A DNA stretch of 64,000 nt, taken from contig CM121342.1 of NCBI GenBank assembly GCA_051530055.1, forward strand, positions 9,610,001 to 9,674,000, written 5' to 3'. The position numbers were made by a program, and so were the translations under genes. Positions 11,069-24,146 of this stretch are shown here, one piece after another. The stretch is from Neoechinorhynchus agilis. Taxonomy: Eukaryota; Acanthocephala. Each line of letters opens with the position of its first letter. Position 1 is the first letter of the stretch. A model generated the notes under the pieces. That model was not told where the DNA came from and made no database searches. It worked only from the letters and a program-made list of their open reading frames with translations.

Positions 11069-11997
11069 TGCTCTTATTTAAATAAGTTGTGGTTTCATGA
11101 AATGGTGATCACAGTGTGTGAAATACACTAATTGAATTCTTGAATCCATTGACTTTCTATATTTATTTCCGCAGGTTGGTTTTAAAAGATAGCTTAAAGA
11201 AGTTGTTAGTTTTTTATTCACTCTCAGATGTACACAACTTTTCATATATGGAGCCGGAGTAATTTATTGAATTCCATTGTTTTCGGGGAAGCTCAATTTT
11301 TTACGCTTTTTTGTATCAAAGTTGTTTCACAAATTAATCGCAAATTGAAAGAACTTTGATCAAAAGACGTACAAGATTGTGCCTCCGAAATGCTGGATCT
11401 AGTAGATTCTTTTAATTTTTCTGCCGCAGGTTGGACATTGCTAAAGTATTTAAAGAAAATTGTTGTTGACCTATAACGAATTCTTCTTCCCTGAAATCAA
11501 ATTTATTGATATCTCATTTTGCTAGTTATTGATGGTGAACAAATTTAATTCTGTTCTGGGCACAACGTACATACAGAAATCATTATTTACACACTTTTTG
11601 GCCAATAACGAGGTCTAAATACCTACTTTATGTCCGTAAAGGGGAATTAAAATTCCCTTTTGAAGTGTTTGACACCACTCAGAAAAATCAATAAATTTCT
11701 TCAGATTAATCTAATCATGAATTTTCACACAATTTAAAAACAATTTTAAATCACCTGTAAAATGGATATAGTTTGGGTGGTTTCATCTCATTTTTGAAAG
11801 GTCTGCATCATTCACATAGCAGAGAGATTATATTTTTTAGTTCTCAATGAAAGATTCTAAATTGTCTATAAAAATTCTCCATGAATATATTTGAAAAAAC
11901 AAAATATTGTTTCTTTCTATAATCTCTTATTTATAAACCCCAAATTCAGCTTCGGATGCAAGTCAATACGATTTGGTCTGTAAGAACGAATATTTGA
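11069..11997. other. RPS19 3' flank; decayed repeat, no gene
   Basis: AT-rich. It holds two copies of CCGCAGGTTGG (about 11172 and 11425) and, at 11353-11395, a segment TTTGATCAAAAGACGTACAA followed by GATTGTGCC that recurs in the loops of the palindromic elements at about 35117 and 37952. No long open frame. Confidence 0.4.
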
Positions 11998-13193
11998 TTA
12001 ATAATAACACGTTTATTGTAAAAAATTGTACAAAGTAGGACCCATGTGCCTTCAAAGAAACGTATCCGTTGGGATGGGAATATCCGGTCGGGAGATTTCC
12101 GTTCTGGTTTGTGAGGTTGGGTCTTTCCTCAGGTTCATTTCAAGTTCTGATATCCAAGAAGATTCAGCAGTATTGAAAAAGGAGCGGAGTGTGAAAAGGG
12201 GGTGATATCTGGTAGAAATCGTGGTGGTAGGGTTAATAGGCGTTTTGATTGTTTTATGAAAATAGTATCAAGGCATTCGTAAATTTTAGATGCGCTTTTA
12301 TGAAACATTTTAAGACGACGCAATTGAAATTTTGATAGGTTGCAAAAGACGGGATAACCGTAGGTGAGGGAGGGTAAAATAAAGCTGAGGTAAAATTTGG
12401 AGAGATCGGGTGAAGGGAATCCTAAATACCGGAGGCGTTTGAGCTTGAGAAAGAGAGTGATGTGCGAGTCCCATTTTAAACTTAACTGAAATCGGAGGCC
12501 CAGAATTCTTAGGGAGATTAATCCTAGGATGTAATTTAAGAGCTCAGGGAAGGGTGTGGGGTTTCTGGAGAGAGGGGATCATCTCGAAACATTTAGAGAA
12601 ATTCAGGTGGAGTTTGTGATTGGTGCAGAAGTCTTTTATGTGTGTGATTTCGTTAGAGGTTAAGGAAAGGGAAAGGGAGAGGTGGGGTGGTGAATGGGTG
12701 ATATCGTCGGCGTATAAGAAGAGTTTAGAGTGAGAGGAGAGAGTTTTGAAGTCGTTTAGGAAAATATTAAAGAGAAGTGGTGACAGCACAGCATCTTGAG
12801 ATACGCCTTTGGTGAGGGATAGACTGATAGAAGAGGTAGAACGGCAGTGAATGTATTGTTTGTGATTCTTAAGATAAGATTCGAGCCAGCGGATCTGCTA
12901 CAAGTTGAGGCCAAAATCGGAACAAACGCGGAGAAGGAGTGAATAGTCCACGAAGTCGAATGCTTTCCATAAATCCACTTGAATTAGACGGATGACGTGG
13001 GAGGGATTATTGTCGAGGTAACGGAGTAGCATGTCATAAATGCAACGTACGGCGTCGCTTGTAGAAAATTTTGGCCGGAAATCGAATTGTAGGGGCGATA
13101 ACTTTTCGCTGAGAAGTGAAAGAAGGCGAGATTTAAAACATTTTTCGATGATTGGTCCGAACAACCTATGGATAACAAGCGGCAACGGAAATT

Positions 13194-15692
13194 TCAAGTA
13201 CTCTGGGAGGTGAGGTTAATGCTGCGTGAGATCCGAAGGTTTTAACACATAATTTCCCGGTCTGTGACAAGCAGATCAAAATTACGAAATAGGGAGAATT
13301 TTGGACTCACGGCCCAAGGGATTCCCGATGTGTTGGTTCCGGCCTTCTGCTAGCAAACTTTGCTCCTCAGCTCAATGAACCTCTTCAGAGCATCCAAAAC
13401 ATCGTCCATTGCACACCTTCGTTGCTGGAGATCGTGCGCTGCCCAGAAACATCCTGAAGCGGATCCCGTAGGGCGCTCGATTTTAGGGAGCGAAAGGTAT
13501 TCAGTCCTGCTGAGCGACTGTCTCAAGACAAATACCGAAATATCTTGGAAATCTGACGTGTCCCTTGTTACCCTCATCAAAAACCGGGTGTCCTCCTTCG
13601 ACAACTCGTTTGGAGAGGTCCTACGCAAAGCGCACGTTTTTAAGGGAGATTTTTCAATGCCACCGAATTCGAGCCGAGTTTCAACCCGTTCAATGACCTA
13701 GAGAGTGTCTTCTAAACTCGCCGATGGTGAGGCGCGGTTCGCATTATATCATCCACCAACGAATTCGCAAGAGATGATACGAAAACTCTCCAACTTCTCA
13801 GAGAGAAACATCCTCGACCCATTGGTCATCTAGAATATTCGGAGATTATCCCCTCGTGCACCCCGTTAGAATTTTCGGTTGATGCTGTTAAGACAGCCGT
13901 TTCATTGTTCGCAAATGGGTCAGCACATTGGCTCGACGGACTTCGGCATCAGCACTTAAAGGACATAATGTCCTTCTCCGTAGGTGATCCATCCCACGTT
14001 CTCTTGAACGCCTTGACTCGGTTAGTCGGCGTTTTCTCTGGAGACAACCTGTCCCCGAAAGCGACCGAATTGCTTTTGGGCGCTTCCTTCTGCGCTTTAG
14101 AAAAGAAGGACGGTGGGATTAGTCCCATCGCGATTGGCTCTACATTGAGACAGCTAGTAGGGAAAGTGATTTCTAGGCGAGTCTCAAAAGGTGTTGCTGA
14201 AATTCTTCGTCCACTTCAACTAGGTTGCTGCACACCTTGCGGGGCGGAAGCCATGATCATGAAATTAGATTTCCGGAACGCCTTCAATTCCGTTATTCGC
14301 GACTCGCTCTTAAAAGCCGTCAGAGATCACGCACCGGAGGCTTACGGTATTTTAGAAATTCGTAGGGAGCTGCGTCTCCTCTTGTATTCAACGATCACAT
14401 CATTCCTTCCGAAAGAGGCGTTCAAAAGGGAGACCCATTGGGTCTCATTGGTTTCGCGCTCACAGTGAAGGAATTAGCGCATTCTCTTGATGCGGAATTC
14501 AACGCCTGGTACAAGGACGATGCTACGCTGAGAAGCGATCCCCAGGTAGTTTGTCCGTGACCTGGAGAAAATCAAGATGGGGCAAGCAAGCTGGGCATTG
14601 AATTGAACACAGAAAAGTGCGATGGGAATGTAGAACACGAAATTAACAGCCTTCTAAAGAAATTATCGGTGTTTTGTGATAGGGTCTGTGAGCTTGGATC
14701 ACACGAGGCTCTGTTCTTGATAAAGAACACCCTCTTCATCCCAAGTTCCTTTATGCTCTACGCATTGCGCCGTTTTTCTAGCACAAGGTTCAGCTTGGCA
14801 AGCTAAATAACAGATTGAAGGACTGTCTCAAGCATGTTTTAAATGTCCAGCTGGCAGAAGAGGCATGGCGACAAGCATCATTGCCTGTATCTTCTGGCGG
14901 GTTGGGTATCCGGAAAACAGCAGACATATCCTTGCCCGCATTTCTAGGCTCCCATGAGGAAAGCAGAAGCTCAGTTGAGCGCAGTTTGAAAGATGCGTAT
15001 CGCCTTGATAGGCATTTTGACGAGGACTACCGATGTGTCATCCCCACCGTTGCCGCTGCGGTGCAAATGTGGATTCGTCGGGACGTCATGGTCTCATCTG
15101 TAGAAAATCAGCCGGCAGATTCGCAAGACATTTCGAAATTAACATGGTGCTGAGCCGGGCACTTGTTACGCGGTAAATACCCCCAATATTTTGGAACCTG
15201 CCAACCTCTGTAGAGACGACGGACGTAGACCTGATGGGGTGACCGCATTTCCGTGGCAGGAAGATAAATGCCCCCTCTGAGACGCCACTTGCTTCGATAC
15301 ACTCGCGGCCAGCAATTTCAAGTTCTCGCTGGAAATGCAGCGAGCGCCGCGGAAGGACGGAAAACGGCGAAATACCCCGATCTGGCCACGGCCCATGTGT
15401 TTGTGCCTTTTTGGGTTGCGACCTACGGATCTCTTGGTAGCGAGGCTCTTCAACTCCTGAGGTATCTGAAGCGACGCCTTCAGGTTACAACCGGCGATGC
15501 AAGGTCAGGTCAATCAATACCTGGCAGCTGCATGTGGAGAATATGCAAACATAGAACGTACGGGTTCAAAATATCAGCATCGCCGTGTTGAGAGGCAACA
15601 CTGCAAGCATTCGGGCGACAATTGAGGACGAGGACGGCGAATAATTATGCTTATATCTTTAAAATAAAATCTATCATTCTTTAAAAAAGAAT
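13194..15692 (+). mobile_element. LINE-2 copy b inserted in LINE-1, with 7-bp target duplication
   Basis: Plus-strand sibling of copy a. Motifs in order: ANGSAHWLDGLRHQHLKDI, the GASFCALEKKDGGISPIAIG fingers-palm block, VIMKLDFRNAFNSVIRDSLL-like palm core (about 14260-14320), a catalytic-site-like AWYKDDATLRSD (about 14505-14540; YLDD is usual), SSGGLGIRK, then the restriction-like nuclease block [19 protein letters not shown] followed by an in-frame TGA in place of the Trp of the WDAT motif (about 15220-15290), and near the end NISIAVLRGNTASI. GGAAATT occurs at 13187-13193 and again at 15693-15699, flanking the insert exactly where LINE-1 is interrupted. Several frameshifts, so defective. 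Confidence 0.85.
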
Positions 15693-17099
15693 GGAAATTG
15701 GACGGAATGATTCAGCCGAAATAGGATGCCTTCTTTTTACCAAGTATAACTTTGGCAGTTTTTAGGCATGAGGGGTAGATGCATATAAAAAGCTGAGGTT
15801 TATAATGTGGGTAAGAGATGAGTTCGGGGTGATGCAACGAGGAGCCAGTTTGGGATTTCAGATTGAGAGGACGGTTTTTTAGGTAATTTCATGAAATACT
15901 GTAGTACTTCATATGATGAAACTAAGGGGAGTATCGGCGAGTTGGCAGAAGTTTCAGGTGTGGGCGTGAAAGATTGTATGGTGACTGAGGTTGAGCAGTG
16001 ATTGTAAATTAAGTCAGGGCAGAGGTTCTGATTAATGGAATCTAGAACCTGTTTTAATTCAGTGGAGAATAAATTAAGGAAGGGATTCGGGTGGTGCAGA
16101 CCAAGAGAGTTTTTGACGGCGCGCCACCATGTTGAGTTGCCACCTGATCGAATTTTAGGGGAAAGGAAGTTTTTGCGTACGATAAGCATTTTGTTAGTAA
16201 GTGCTTTTTGTAAACGGGGAGAGTCTGGAGAGTTATTGCGATGGGCCTTAGAAGCTTGTCATTGTAGAAGTTTTAAAATAAGGGTTATCCATGCAGGGTT
16301 GCGGTTGGAGATCCTAATGAGTTTCTTGGGAATTGCCGAAGCAAGGCATTTTCTATGATTGAGGTTAGGGAGTACATGGCCAAGGAAGGGTCATTTGTGT
16401 TGTCAGAGTGGGATGTGCGGATGTTAGAGTTGAATAATTTTATAAAATTTTGGATGTGATGATCACGTTTATCTCAGACGTGTAAACGGGGAGATTTTAT
16501 AGGCTGAGGTGGGGTGGCGGGAGTGATAAGGGCATAGGAATGGTCAGAATTCGCGGGGGGAGGGAGTTTAGAGGCGGATGAGTAGGTGTCGATATTTGTG
16601 AACACTTTGTCGGGTTCAGCGTCAAGATGAGTTGGGAAGTCAATTAGTTGACGCAATTCGGAGAAGGGTAGAGGAGGAAATAGATTATTGAAGTCTTCTA
16701 CAATTAAGAAATGGTGCAAATTTGTGGAGTTTATGAGCTCCATCATAGAGTCAATTTGAAGCGAGGAGGACTCAGGTCGAGATGCTGGAGGGTGATAGAC
16801 GCCAGCAATGGTGAATTCCCTAAGGCCGTTTCTCAGAGGAGCTATGAAATGGACTGCGATAAATTCTAAATCGGGGTTTCGCAGAGAGCCTGTGAGAGAT
16901 AAAGAGTAAGGTAGCGATTGCCGTACGTAAATTGAGACCCCCTCCTGGACGGTCATAACGGTAGGGAAGGAAGAGTACCCGGGAAGGATGGCTGACTCGC
17001 TGTTGAAGGGGGTAAGCCACGTTTCTGTTAAGATGACTGACATAGGGTATTTGGATCGATAATGCGCGACCGGTAAAACGCGTGTTAACGGGTGCAAAC

Positions 17100-17123
17100 A
17101 TAGTGTGGTGTGTTAGTGAGTTT
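17100..17123 (+). repeat. 24-bp direct repeat, left copy (target-site duplication in LINE-1)
   Basis: ATAGTGTGGTGTGTTAGTGA followed by GTTT is repeated exactly at 25540-25563. LINE-1 sequence stops at the right end of this copy and resumes at the left end of the other, so the pair looks like the duplication made by the original LINE-3 insertion. Confidence 0.85.
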
Positions 17124-18460
17124 GCTGCCATTCAAGAGCCGAAAGTAAGAATTGGCGGTAGAAAATGGTATCATTCTCTGGCTAGGCAGAGTCATTGTTC
17201 CAAACTCTTCGAAATAGCGTTCTATCCTATCTGCACACTGGTCACTCTGGGATATCAGGAATGAAGTCGTTAGCAAGATATCACATATGGTGACCTGGAA
17301 TCGACGCAGATCTTGAAAAATTCGTGGGATTGTGCCTGATGTTAGACCTATCTCCATTCAGAATTCGTTTGTTTCCATATACGAGCGAGTTCTGGCCAAA
17401 ATTATAATGGATTTTTCTTTTAAACATCACCTTATTGATGAGCGCTGGCATGGTTTCCTCCCAGGGAAATCTGTTCATACTGCAATTGCTCAAATAATAG
17501 ATAACCTTTTTAGCCACCCCAAGTCAACAAACATGCTTATCTCTTTCGATATTTCTAAAGCTTTTGATAATATTGACATTGCTTTTATGGTGAATAATTT
17601 AAGATTTTTTGTTTCCCTTTTAATATAATTGCTAGGGTGAACAACATCCTGAAATGTAAACGATTTTTCTTTGCAGATGATCCATCAAGGTCTATATTCT
17701 ATCAATCCAAGGGGTTCCTCAAGGCTCACCTTTATCACCCATCCTTTTTTGCTCGGCAACTCAATTTATGATTAAAAATTGTAAGATTTGTCGTAGCGTC
17801 ACTATGTACGCCGATGACCTTACTGTAGTTATCAAAGAGTTAAATTATATGAGAGCACGTGCGAAACTGGCTGCCGTGCTGAACTTTTTAAAATCCCACC
17901 TACCTCAAATGGGTCTCTCTTTGAATGAAAAGAAGACGAAATTTTTAATCAAATCTAAATCTCGAGTGGGTAAGAAGAACACCCGGGATTATATCAAGGA
18001 TTTTTTTGGGTTAGATTTCGACCCTGCTTATAAGAAGCTTGATATTTTAGGTTATACTTTCACTAATAACCTCTCGCCCGCCTCCGATATACACAAGATG
18101 AAAGAACTTTTAAGGACAGCCAGAGTTAAGGCGAGACGTGCCGCGCGTATTGGGCTTAGCGCCAAGATATGCAAAGTAGTATGGTGCTCTTGGGCTATTT
18201 CACTGCTAGTTTTTTTATTCCAGAGGAAGGCCCCCAGAACAACGCCTAAAATTCCGCTGTGTATTCTTGAAAATCCTGTTGAGACTACCCTTTGAGTGGA
18301 TTTCCTCAGCAGACTGGGCCAACAAATCCATGCAGTGGATCGGATTGTGACTTTCAAAAACGGATATTAACTAGTATAGAATGTTGCTTCAGTTATTCAG
18401 CGACAACGTTCGATCCATGGTTTGCGTTTGCCGAATAAATTTTTTTAATCGTGGGATTTT
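17124..18460 (+). mobile_element. LINE-3 copy A, 5'-truncated
   Basis: Plus-strand reverse transcriptase of a third LINE family: VRPISIQNSFVSIYERVL, then GFLPGKSVHTAIAQIIDNLF, LISFDISKAFDNIDI, GVPQGSPLSPILF-like text, SVTMYADDLTVVIKEL (about 17790-17830), and a family-specific C-terminus with LDILGYTFTNNLSP, ASDIHKMKELLRTARVKARR, WCSWAIS. The 3' UTR ends near 18448 in GAATAAATTTTTTTA. The first 160 bases after the direct repeat are unassigned and could be an inverted 5' piece. Two or more frame breaks. Confidence 0.75.
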
Positions 18461-18465
18461 TGAAT

Positions 18466-18837
18466 TAGATTTCGACCCTGCTTATAAGAAGCTTGATATT
18501 TTAGGTTATACTTTCACTAATAACCTCTCGCCCGCCTCCGATATACACAAGATGAAAGAACTTTTAAGGACAGCCAGAGTTAAGGCGAGACGTGCCGCGC
18601 GTATTGGGCTTAGCGCCAAGATATGCAAAGTAATATGGTGCTCTTGGGCTATTTCAGGCCTAGTTTTTTATTCCAGAGGAAGGCCTCCAGAACAACGCCT
18701 AAAATTCCGCTGTGTATTCTTGAAAATCCTGTTGAGACTACCCTTTGAGTGGATTTCCTCAGCAGACTGGGTCAACAAATCCATGCAGTGGATCGGATTG
18801 TGACTTTCAAAAACGGGTATTAACTAGTATAGAATGT
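18466..18837 (+). mobile_element. LINE-3 copy B, 3' fragment
   Basis: Repeats the C-terminal part of copy A nearly base for base from AGATTTCGACCCTGC onward, with the frame open through FEWISSADW to the stop. It begins right after the A/T tail of copy A, so it looks like a second 5'-truncated insertion into that tail. It breaks off at 18837, before the family 3' end, where gypsy-type sequence starts. Confidence 0.8.
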
Positions 18838-19150
18838 CACCTGTAATATATAATTCCAATGTTCACCTTCGGCAAATGGTCGGAACGGTATAACGTTTGC
18901 AAAACGAACCACATCCCTTCTTGCCATTTCCTCTAGCTTCCCTTTAAGCTCCTTAACTTCTTTTTCCTACTCCAACTGTTTTGAAGTGAGCAGTTCAATA
19001 ATCCGCTGCTGCCTAGTGAACAAATTCTCTTTACCCCTGTCACCAGATATCACGATACCTTATAAACAACAACACCCACACTAACGTGTTGCCACACTAC
19101 CACAAAATAATCAATGGCACACTCTACATACATCTGTCGTCACCGCATTA
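18838..19150 (-). mobile_element. Ty3/gypsy fragment (fossil): start of gag and part of an LTR
   Basis: Minus-strand text resembles the start of gag in the element at 20686-25142 (leader with TCTGGTGAC, then an ELL-type coiled start and a VIPFR segment). The region about 19040-19150 reads as an LTR end by comparison, though diverged. Only a short 5' piece remains, so it is a broken, old copy. It faces away from the 14-3-3 gene. Confidence 0.6.
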
Positions 19151-19794
19151 TCGATAACCACATTTGCCGAGATCGAAAGTTTCGAGAACACCACCACTAA
19201 TCAAACGTTTCATCTCTTCAAACACCTGCATACCTAGCGACATACTCACCCTTTGTGTTCAACATAACACTTTTGGGTTATTATCTTCGGGGGAAACGAT
19301 ACTTTCTTTTAGTAGTCCTCCTCACCCGGATTTAATTTCATAGATTCCTACAAAATATCGGCAATAAATGTATGAATCTAAAAACCGGATGGAGATAACT
19401 ACCAAAGGAAAGCAACACTTTTCTATTTCCAAAACTCGCCACTCAACAACACACAGTGCACTTACATCGATGCACTACAAGCATCAACCCGATCAATAAC
19501 ATACAAATCTGCACAGTTTTTAAAGAAGCAGTAGGGGAATTACTATAATCTCGTTCTGAGCAAATCGATTTCATTTTCGTCGTACTTTTAGGATACGCAA
19601 AAACGCTAATAAGCATCGCTTGTTTTGCTTCGGCTTATTTTTTTGTGATTTGGCAACATGCAAAATCCCGTTGATTTAAAACATTCGTTTCGTCATTTTA
19701 ACGTGAACGATGGCACAATTGTAAAGTTATTCGTCAAATTTTTTTGTGACGGCACTATAATTATATCACGTCCCAACTTTTTTTCCTTTCGTAG
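19151..19794 (+). promoter_or_regulatory. 14-3-3 upstream region with an imperfect palindromic repeat
   Basis: No coding region. About 19285-19425 is an imperfect inverted repeat: CACCCGGATTTAATTTCATA near 19323 is answered by ACCGGATGG with GAATCT before it near 19375-19395. One arm of the same repeat recurs at 56945-57020 upstream of the LRR pseudogene (shared TTATTATCTTCGGGGGAAA). The stretch ends in TTTTTTTCCTTTCGTAG directly before the ATG, a strong splice acceptor, so the mRNA has a spliced 5' UTR or is trans-spliced. Confidence 0.45.
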
Positions 19795-20526
19795 ATGGCT
19801 TTCGTGAAAGAAGACGAGATTTATGGAGCGAAGTTGGCGGAACAGGCGGAGCGCTATGATGATATGGTCGCCACCATGAAAAAAGTTACTGAACAGTCCG
19901 CTACTGAGCTCAACAACGAAGAAAGTAATCTCCTTTCGGTTGCGTATAAAAACGCGGTGGGATCCCGCCGAGCATCATGGCGTATTATGACTTCCATTAT
20001 GGAAAAGGAAAAAACGAAAAATTCCCAACGAAAATACAATATCACAAAAGAATACAGAGAATTGATTGAAAAAGAGCTCATTGGTATTTGCAACGATCTG
20101 CTCGGTCTTCTTGAAAAACACTTGATTCCACGTGCCAGTACTCCTGAAAGCAAGGTTTTCTATTTGAAGATGCGTGGAGATTACTTCCGATACATGACTG
20201 AATGCGCTCAGGGTGAGGAGCGCTCAAAAGTCGTCGAGGACTCTCTTAAAGCGTACACTGAAGCGTACGATTTCGCTAAAGAAAACATCGAGCCAACTCA
20301 TCCAATTCGCCTTGGTGTCGCTCTAAACTTCAGTGTCTTTTATTATGAAATACAAAATGCGCCAGATCGAGCTTGTCAGTTGGCTAAGGAGGCATTTGAT
20401 GATGCCGTTGCAGAATTAGACACTTTGAGTGAAGAGAATTACAAAGATTCGACTACTATCATGCAATTACTCCGGGACAATCTTACTCTATGGACGGATG
20501 TCGAGGAAAACGAGGACAAAGCCTAG
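19795..20526 (+). CDS. YWHA: 14-3-3 protein
   Basis: 243-residue 14-3-3 adaptor, a dimer that binds phosphoserine/phosphothreonine peptides. In order: [18 protein letters not shown], the [19 protein letters not shown] signature, [37 protein letters not shown], and the C-terminal [15 protein letters not shown] followed by a short acidic tail. The Lys/Arg/Arg/Tyr phosphate-binding set is present in these blocks. Length is normal and the frame is intact. One coding exon, with a splice-acceptor-like TTTCGTAG just before the ATG and an AATAAA near 20590; no poly(A) tract follows, so it is not an obvious processed retrocopy. It sits between two outward-facing gypsy fossils, inside the block bounded by the 24-bp repeat. 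Confidence 0.97.
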   Translation: MAFVKEDEIYGAKLAEQAERYDDMVATMKKVTEQSATELNNEESNLLSVAYKNAVGSRRASWRIMTSIMEKEKTKNSQRKYNITKEYRELIEKELIGICNDLLGLLEKHLIPRASTPESKVFYLKMRGDYFRYMTECAQGEERSKVVEDSLKAYTEAYDFAKENIEPTHPIRLGVALNFSVFYYEIQNAPDRACQLAKEAFDDAVAELDTLSEENYKDSTTIMQLLRDNLTLWTDVEENEDKA

Positions 20527-20685
20527 AATATGTTGTGGGCGCCGGGTAGATTGAACGGACAAAAGACATTAGATTTAGATCTAACTAAATAAAACATATT
20601 TAGAAATCCTCATTTTTGGAATGTTGTTTTGGCATAAAGCTACAAACCCACAATATCATTTCCTCCATTTGACGAAAATCATATC

Positions 20686-20781
20686 TGTCAAGAGTTATCT
20701 TTGAAAGAATCACATAGGTTGTGCATGTGGACATTGGTTGTGACTGTGCGTGGTGTTGGTTACGTCGAATAAAACATGACA
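20686..20781 (+). repeat. 5' LTR of the gypsy fossil
   Basis: Starts TGTCAAGAGTTATC and ends AATAAAACATGACA. The gag ATG (20776) falls within the last six bases of the LTR. A primer-site-like TCTGGTGGCAGCG follows. Confidence 0.85.
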
Positions 20782-23700
20782 TCTGGTGGCAGCGTTGGAC
20801 AGATTTGGAAAATACTGGAGCAACAAGCGAAGATGATCGAGATGTTGACGAACAGACAGATCAAATATGAAGAGGATCAGGAAGCGCGAAATAGATCAAT
20901 GATTTCTGAGACGGAGGTAGCGAATGTTAACATCACGCCGTTTCGCCAGTATGTGGAACAGGACGAAGAATGGAAAGATTACACACTTCAGTTGGAACAA
21001 CATTTCGAGTGGTGCCAAGTAAAGGAGTCAGCTTGTAAAAAATCATGCCTGCTGTCGTGGATCGGTGCAAAACCGTTCCGCCAATTGACCAAAGTCCTAA
21101 CAAGAGACAAATTGAAGGATGTGTCCTACGAGCAGATAGTAGAGGCTATGGGGAAGCTAGCGGGAGCAGTCGAACATGAAGTAACGGCTAGATTCAAATT
21201 CGGTATGATAAAGATGAAAGAATATCAAACGTATGCGGAATGGATCGCAGAGTTAAAAGGTGCAGGCGAAAATTGCAAATTCTATAAAGAAGAAACAAAA
21301 ACGGAGGCTGATGCTTTATCCGAACGGATGCGCGATCATGTAGTGCTAAACACGCCGCACGATGCCGTCCGGAGAGCGGCGTTCCAAATCGAAAACCTTC
21401 AGGAGATAGCGTTCAGATACGAATCCACCTCAAAAGCTATAGAAATAATGCCGTCGAACAAAGCAGTAGAAGCCGAAAGAGCGATACTCGAAGTCAAAAA
21501 GCGAAACGACGAAGATAAGAACCGGAAGGGAGATTAGCTAGGTAGACGAGACACGCAAGGGATTTCTAACAAATGGAAATGCCCTAAATGCGGGACAGGT
21601 CATGGAAGGAACCAAGAATGTCGAGCGCAGGGGTGCAAATGTTACAAGTGCGGAAAACTGGGTCATTTCGCGAGAAGGTTCCGCGACGATAGAGTTCATC
21701 GCGTTCAACGAGCAAGCGATTCACAATCGAGCTCAGAGGAATCGGAAGTGTTCGAGGTCAACATTATGGATCAGGGCAAGTCACAACAAACGTGGATAAA
21801 AACGAGAATCAACGGAATAAAAATCGATGTGTTGTTTAACACCGGTGCAAACGTCAGCATCATTTCAAATCTGGTCTGGGAAGCTATTGGAAGGTCTCAA
21901 CTAAAGAAAGGAAAAAAATTGATCAGCTATAAAGGATCGGAAATCTCCAGCTTGGGAGAGTGATGTGTTGGTTACGATCGGAAGGACAAAAAAGATAGCA
22001 ACAGTTACGGTTGTCGAGCGAACAGCTAAGTGCCTTTTTGGACTGCCATGGTGTAAGTACTTCAATGTAAGGCTTCTGCGAGAAGTGTATGTGACTACGA
22101 TCAAAGCGGTGGGAATCCATGAAGGGCTGGACCGCTGCTTGAAATTACATGATAAATTATTCCAGCAAAAGACAGAACCGATTAGAAATATGGTAGTCAG
22201 ATCGAATCTCAGTCGAACAGCGGAACCCATTTTCGCATCAGCATGAAGGATACCATTCGCATTGGAAGAACCTGCGAGGGAAGAAATTATGCGACTTGTT
22301 GATGGAGGAATCTTGGAGGCCGTAGATATGGCGCAAGAACAAGTAGAATGGGCAACACCGATTGTCGTCGTCCGGAAGTCAAATGGGAAGGTCCGTATCT
22401 GTGGCGACTTCAAAGTTACACTGAACAGGTTCCTGGCGGCTGATAGTTACAACATTCCGTGTTTGGAAGATGTGTCGAGGAAGCTATACGGGGGTCAGAA
22501 ATACACAGTAATCGATTTATCGGACGCGTATCTTCAGTTAGAAGTCGATCAAACAACCAAGAACTTGCTAACAATCGCGACTCCACGGGGATTATACCGT
22601 TACAAAAGGCTTCCTTTGGGAGTATCGTCAGCCCCAAAAATTTTCCAGAAGTTCATGGATCAGCTGTTGGATGGCGTACCTTCAACCATAGCTTATTTGG
22701 ACGATATTATCATCACAGGCGTTAACGACGAGGAGTATGTTCAAAACCTAAATACGGTGTTGACGAAGTTGGAAGAAGTCGGAATAAATGTTAGAAGAGA
22801 AAAATGTCAGTTCATTAAAAGAGTGGTTAAATATTTGGGGCATATGTTGGTTTATGGCAAGTTGTGTGCAAACAGCGAAAAAGTAGATGACTTACAAAGA
22901 GCAATGGAACCCGGGAACAAAAGAGAGCTGCGTGCGTTTTTGGGAACTGCGAACTTCCTGGATCGCTTTATTCCGAACTTTCAGGCGATCTGCGCACCCC
23001 TATATGATTTGATTAAGACAAAAGCTGTTTGGATATGGCGGAAGGAGCAGACAGCGGTGTTCGAGCGCGTCAAGGAAGCGATCGCGGATCACATTTCTTT
23101 AAAATTATATGACGAAAAGAAACCACTAATTTTGGCGTGCGATGCAAGTGATTATGGTATTGGAGCCGCCTTATTTCAGGCCGACGATCATGGACCCAGG
23201 GAAGCGCCAATCATGTTGACGTCACGAAAACTTAATACAACGGAAGTTCGATATGCTACCATAGACAAAGAAGCCTTAGCCATCGTGCACGCAATCAAAC
23301 GTTTTCATAAATACCTTTAAGGACGCCATTTTGTGTTAGAAACTGATCACCAACCGTTAAAACACATATTCGGGTACCAGAGGGATATCCGCAAGATGAC
23401 CTACGGAAGGTTAGTGCGTTGGGCCATAATGCTCAACGAATATAACTTCGATATAAGATACGTTAAAGGCAAAACAAATTTGTATGCTGACTGCTTATCG
23501 AGGTTACCGAACGATCAGAAGAAATTTACTGTTAATTCAGTAGATGTAAAGTTACTAGCTGCAAATCACCAACAACGCGTTGAGGAGATACAGTTGTCGC
23601 GAAAAACGCTCGAGTTAGCAACTAAGCAGGATCGGACGTTCAAAAAGCTGCGGCAGCAATTGAAATACGGCTGGTCATCTAAAATGGACAGAGTTGATGA

Positions 23701-23996
23701 TGCATACTGGAACCGGAGGGACGAATTGGCGGAGGAGAACGGCCTTATGTTATATCAACATAAGCTCGTTATTCCGAAATGTTTGCGATTGAAGGTACTC
23801 GAAAACCTCCACAAGGGACACCCGGGAATTGAGTCGATGAAAAGACTCAGTAGACATGTTGTGTGGTTGCCACGAATTAAGGACGACATTGAAAGGTACA
23901 TGGGAAGATGCACACATTATCAAAAATCGAGATCCGCGATGCCGAAAGAACCACTGTTCAGATGGGACACACCACACTGGGTGTGGAGCCGGTTAC

Positions 23997-24146
23997 TGTG
24001 ATAGGTCGATTAACACGTTTTTAATCTATTGGTCGACTGGTCGATTAACACACGCTTAATCGATTTATCATGTAGGGTTAAAAATAGGTGTATGCGATTA
24101 AGTGTTGAATAAAACATGTCGCTAAAAAAAAGAATACAATGCGACA
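23997..24146 (+). repeat. Solo LTR nested in the gypsy fossil
   Basis: 150 bp beginning TGTGATAGG and ending GCGACA, with a polyadenylation-like GAATAAAACATG inside. It is flanked by GTTAC on both sides (23992-23996 and 24147-24151), a 5-bp target duplication, so a later LTR element inserted here and recombined out to a single LTR. Confidence 0.8.

Noticed and set aside
20527-20600. 14-3-3 as a processed retrogene
   Set aside because: Intronless coding region fits, but there is no poly(A) tract or flanking duplication at the gene itself and a good splice acceptor precedes the ATG.
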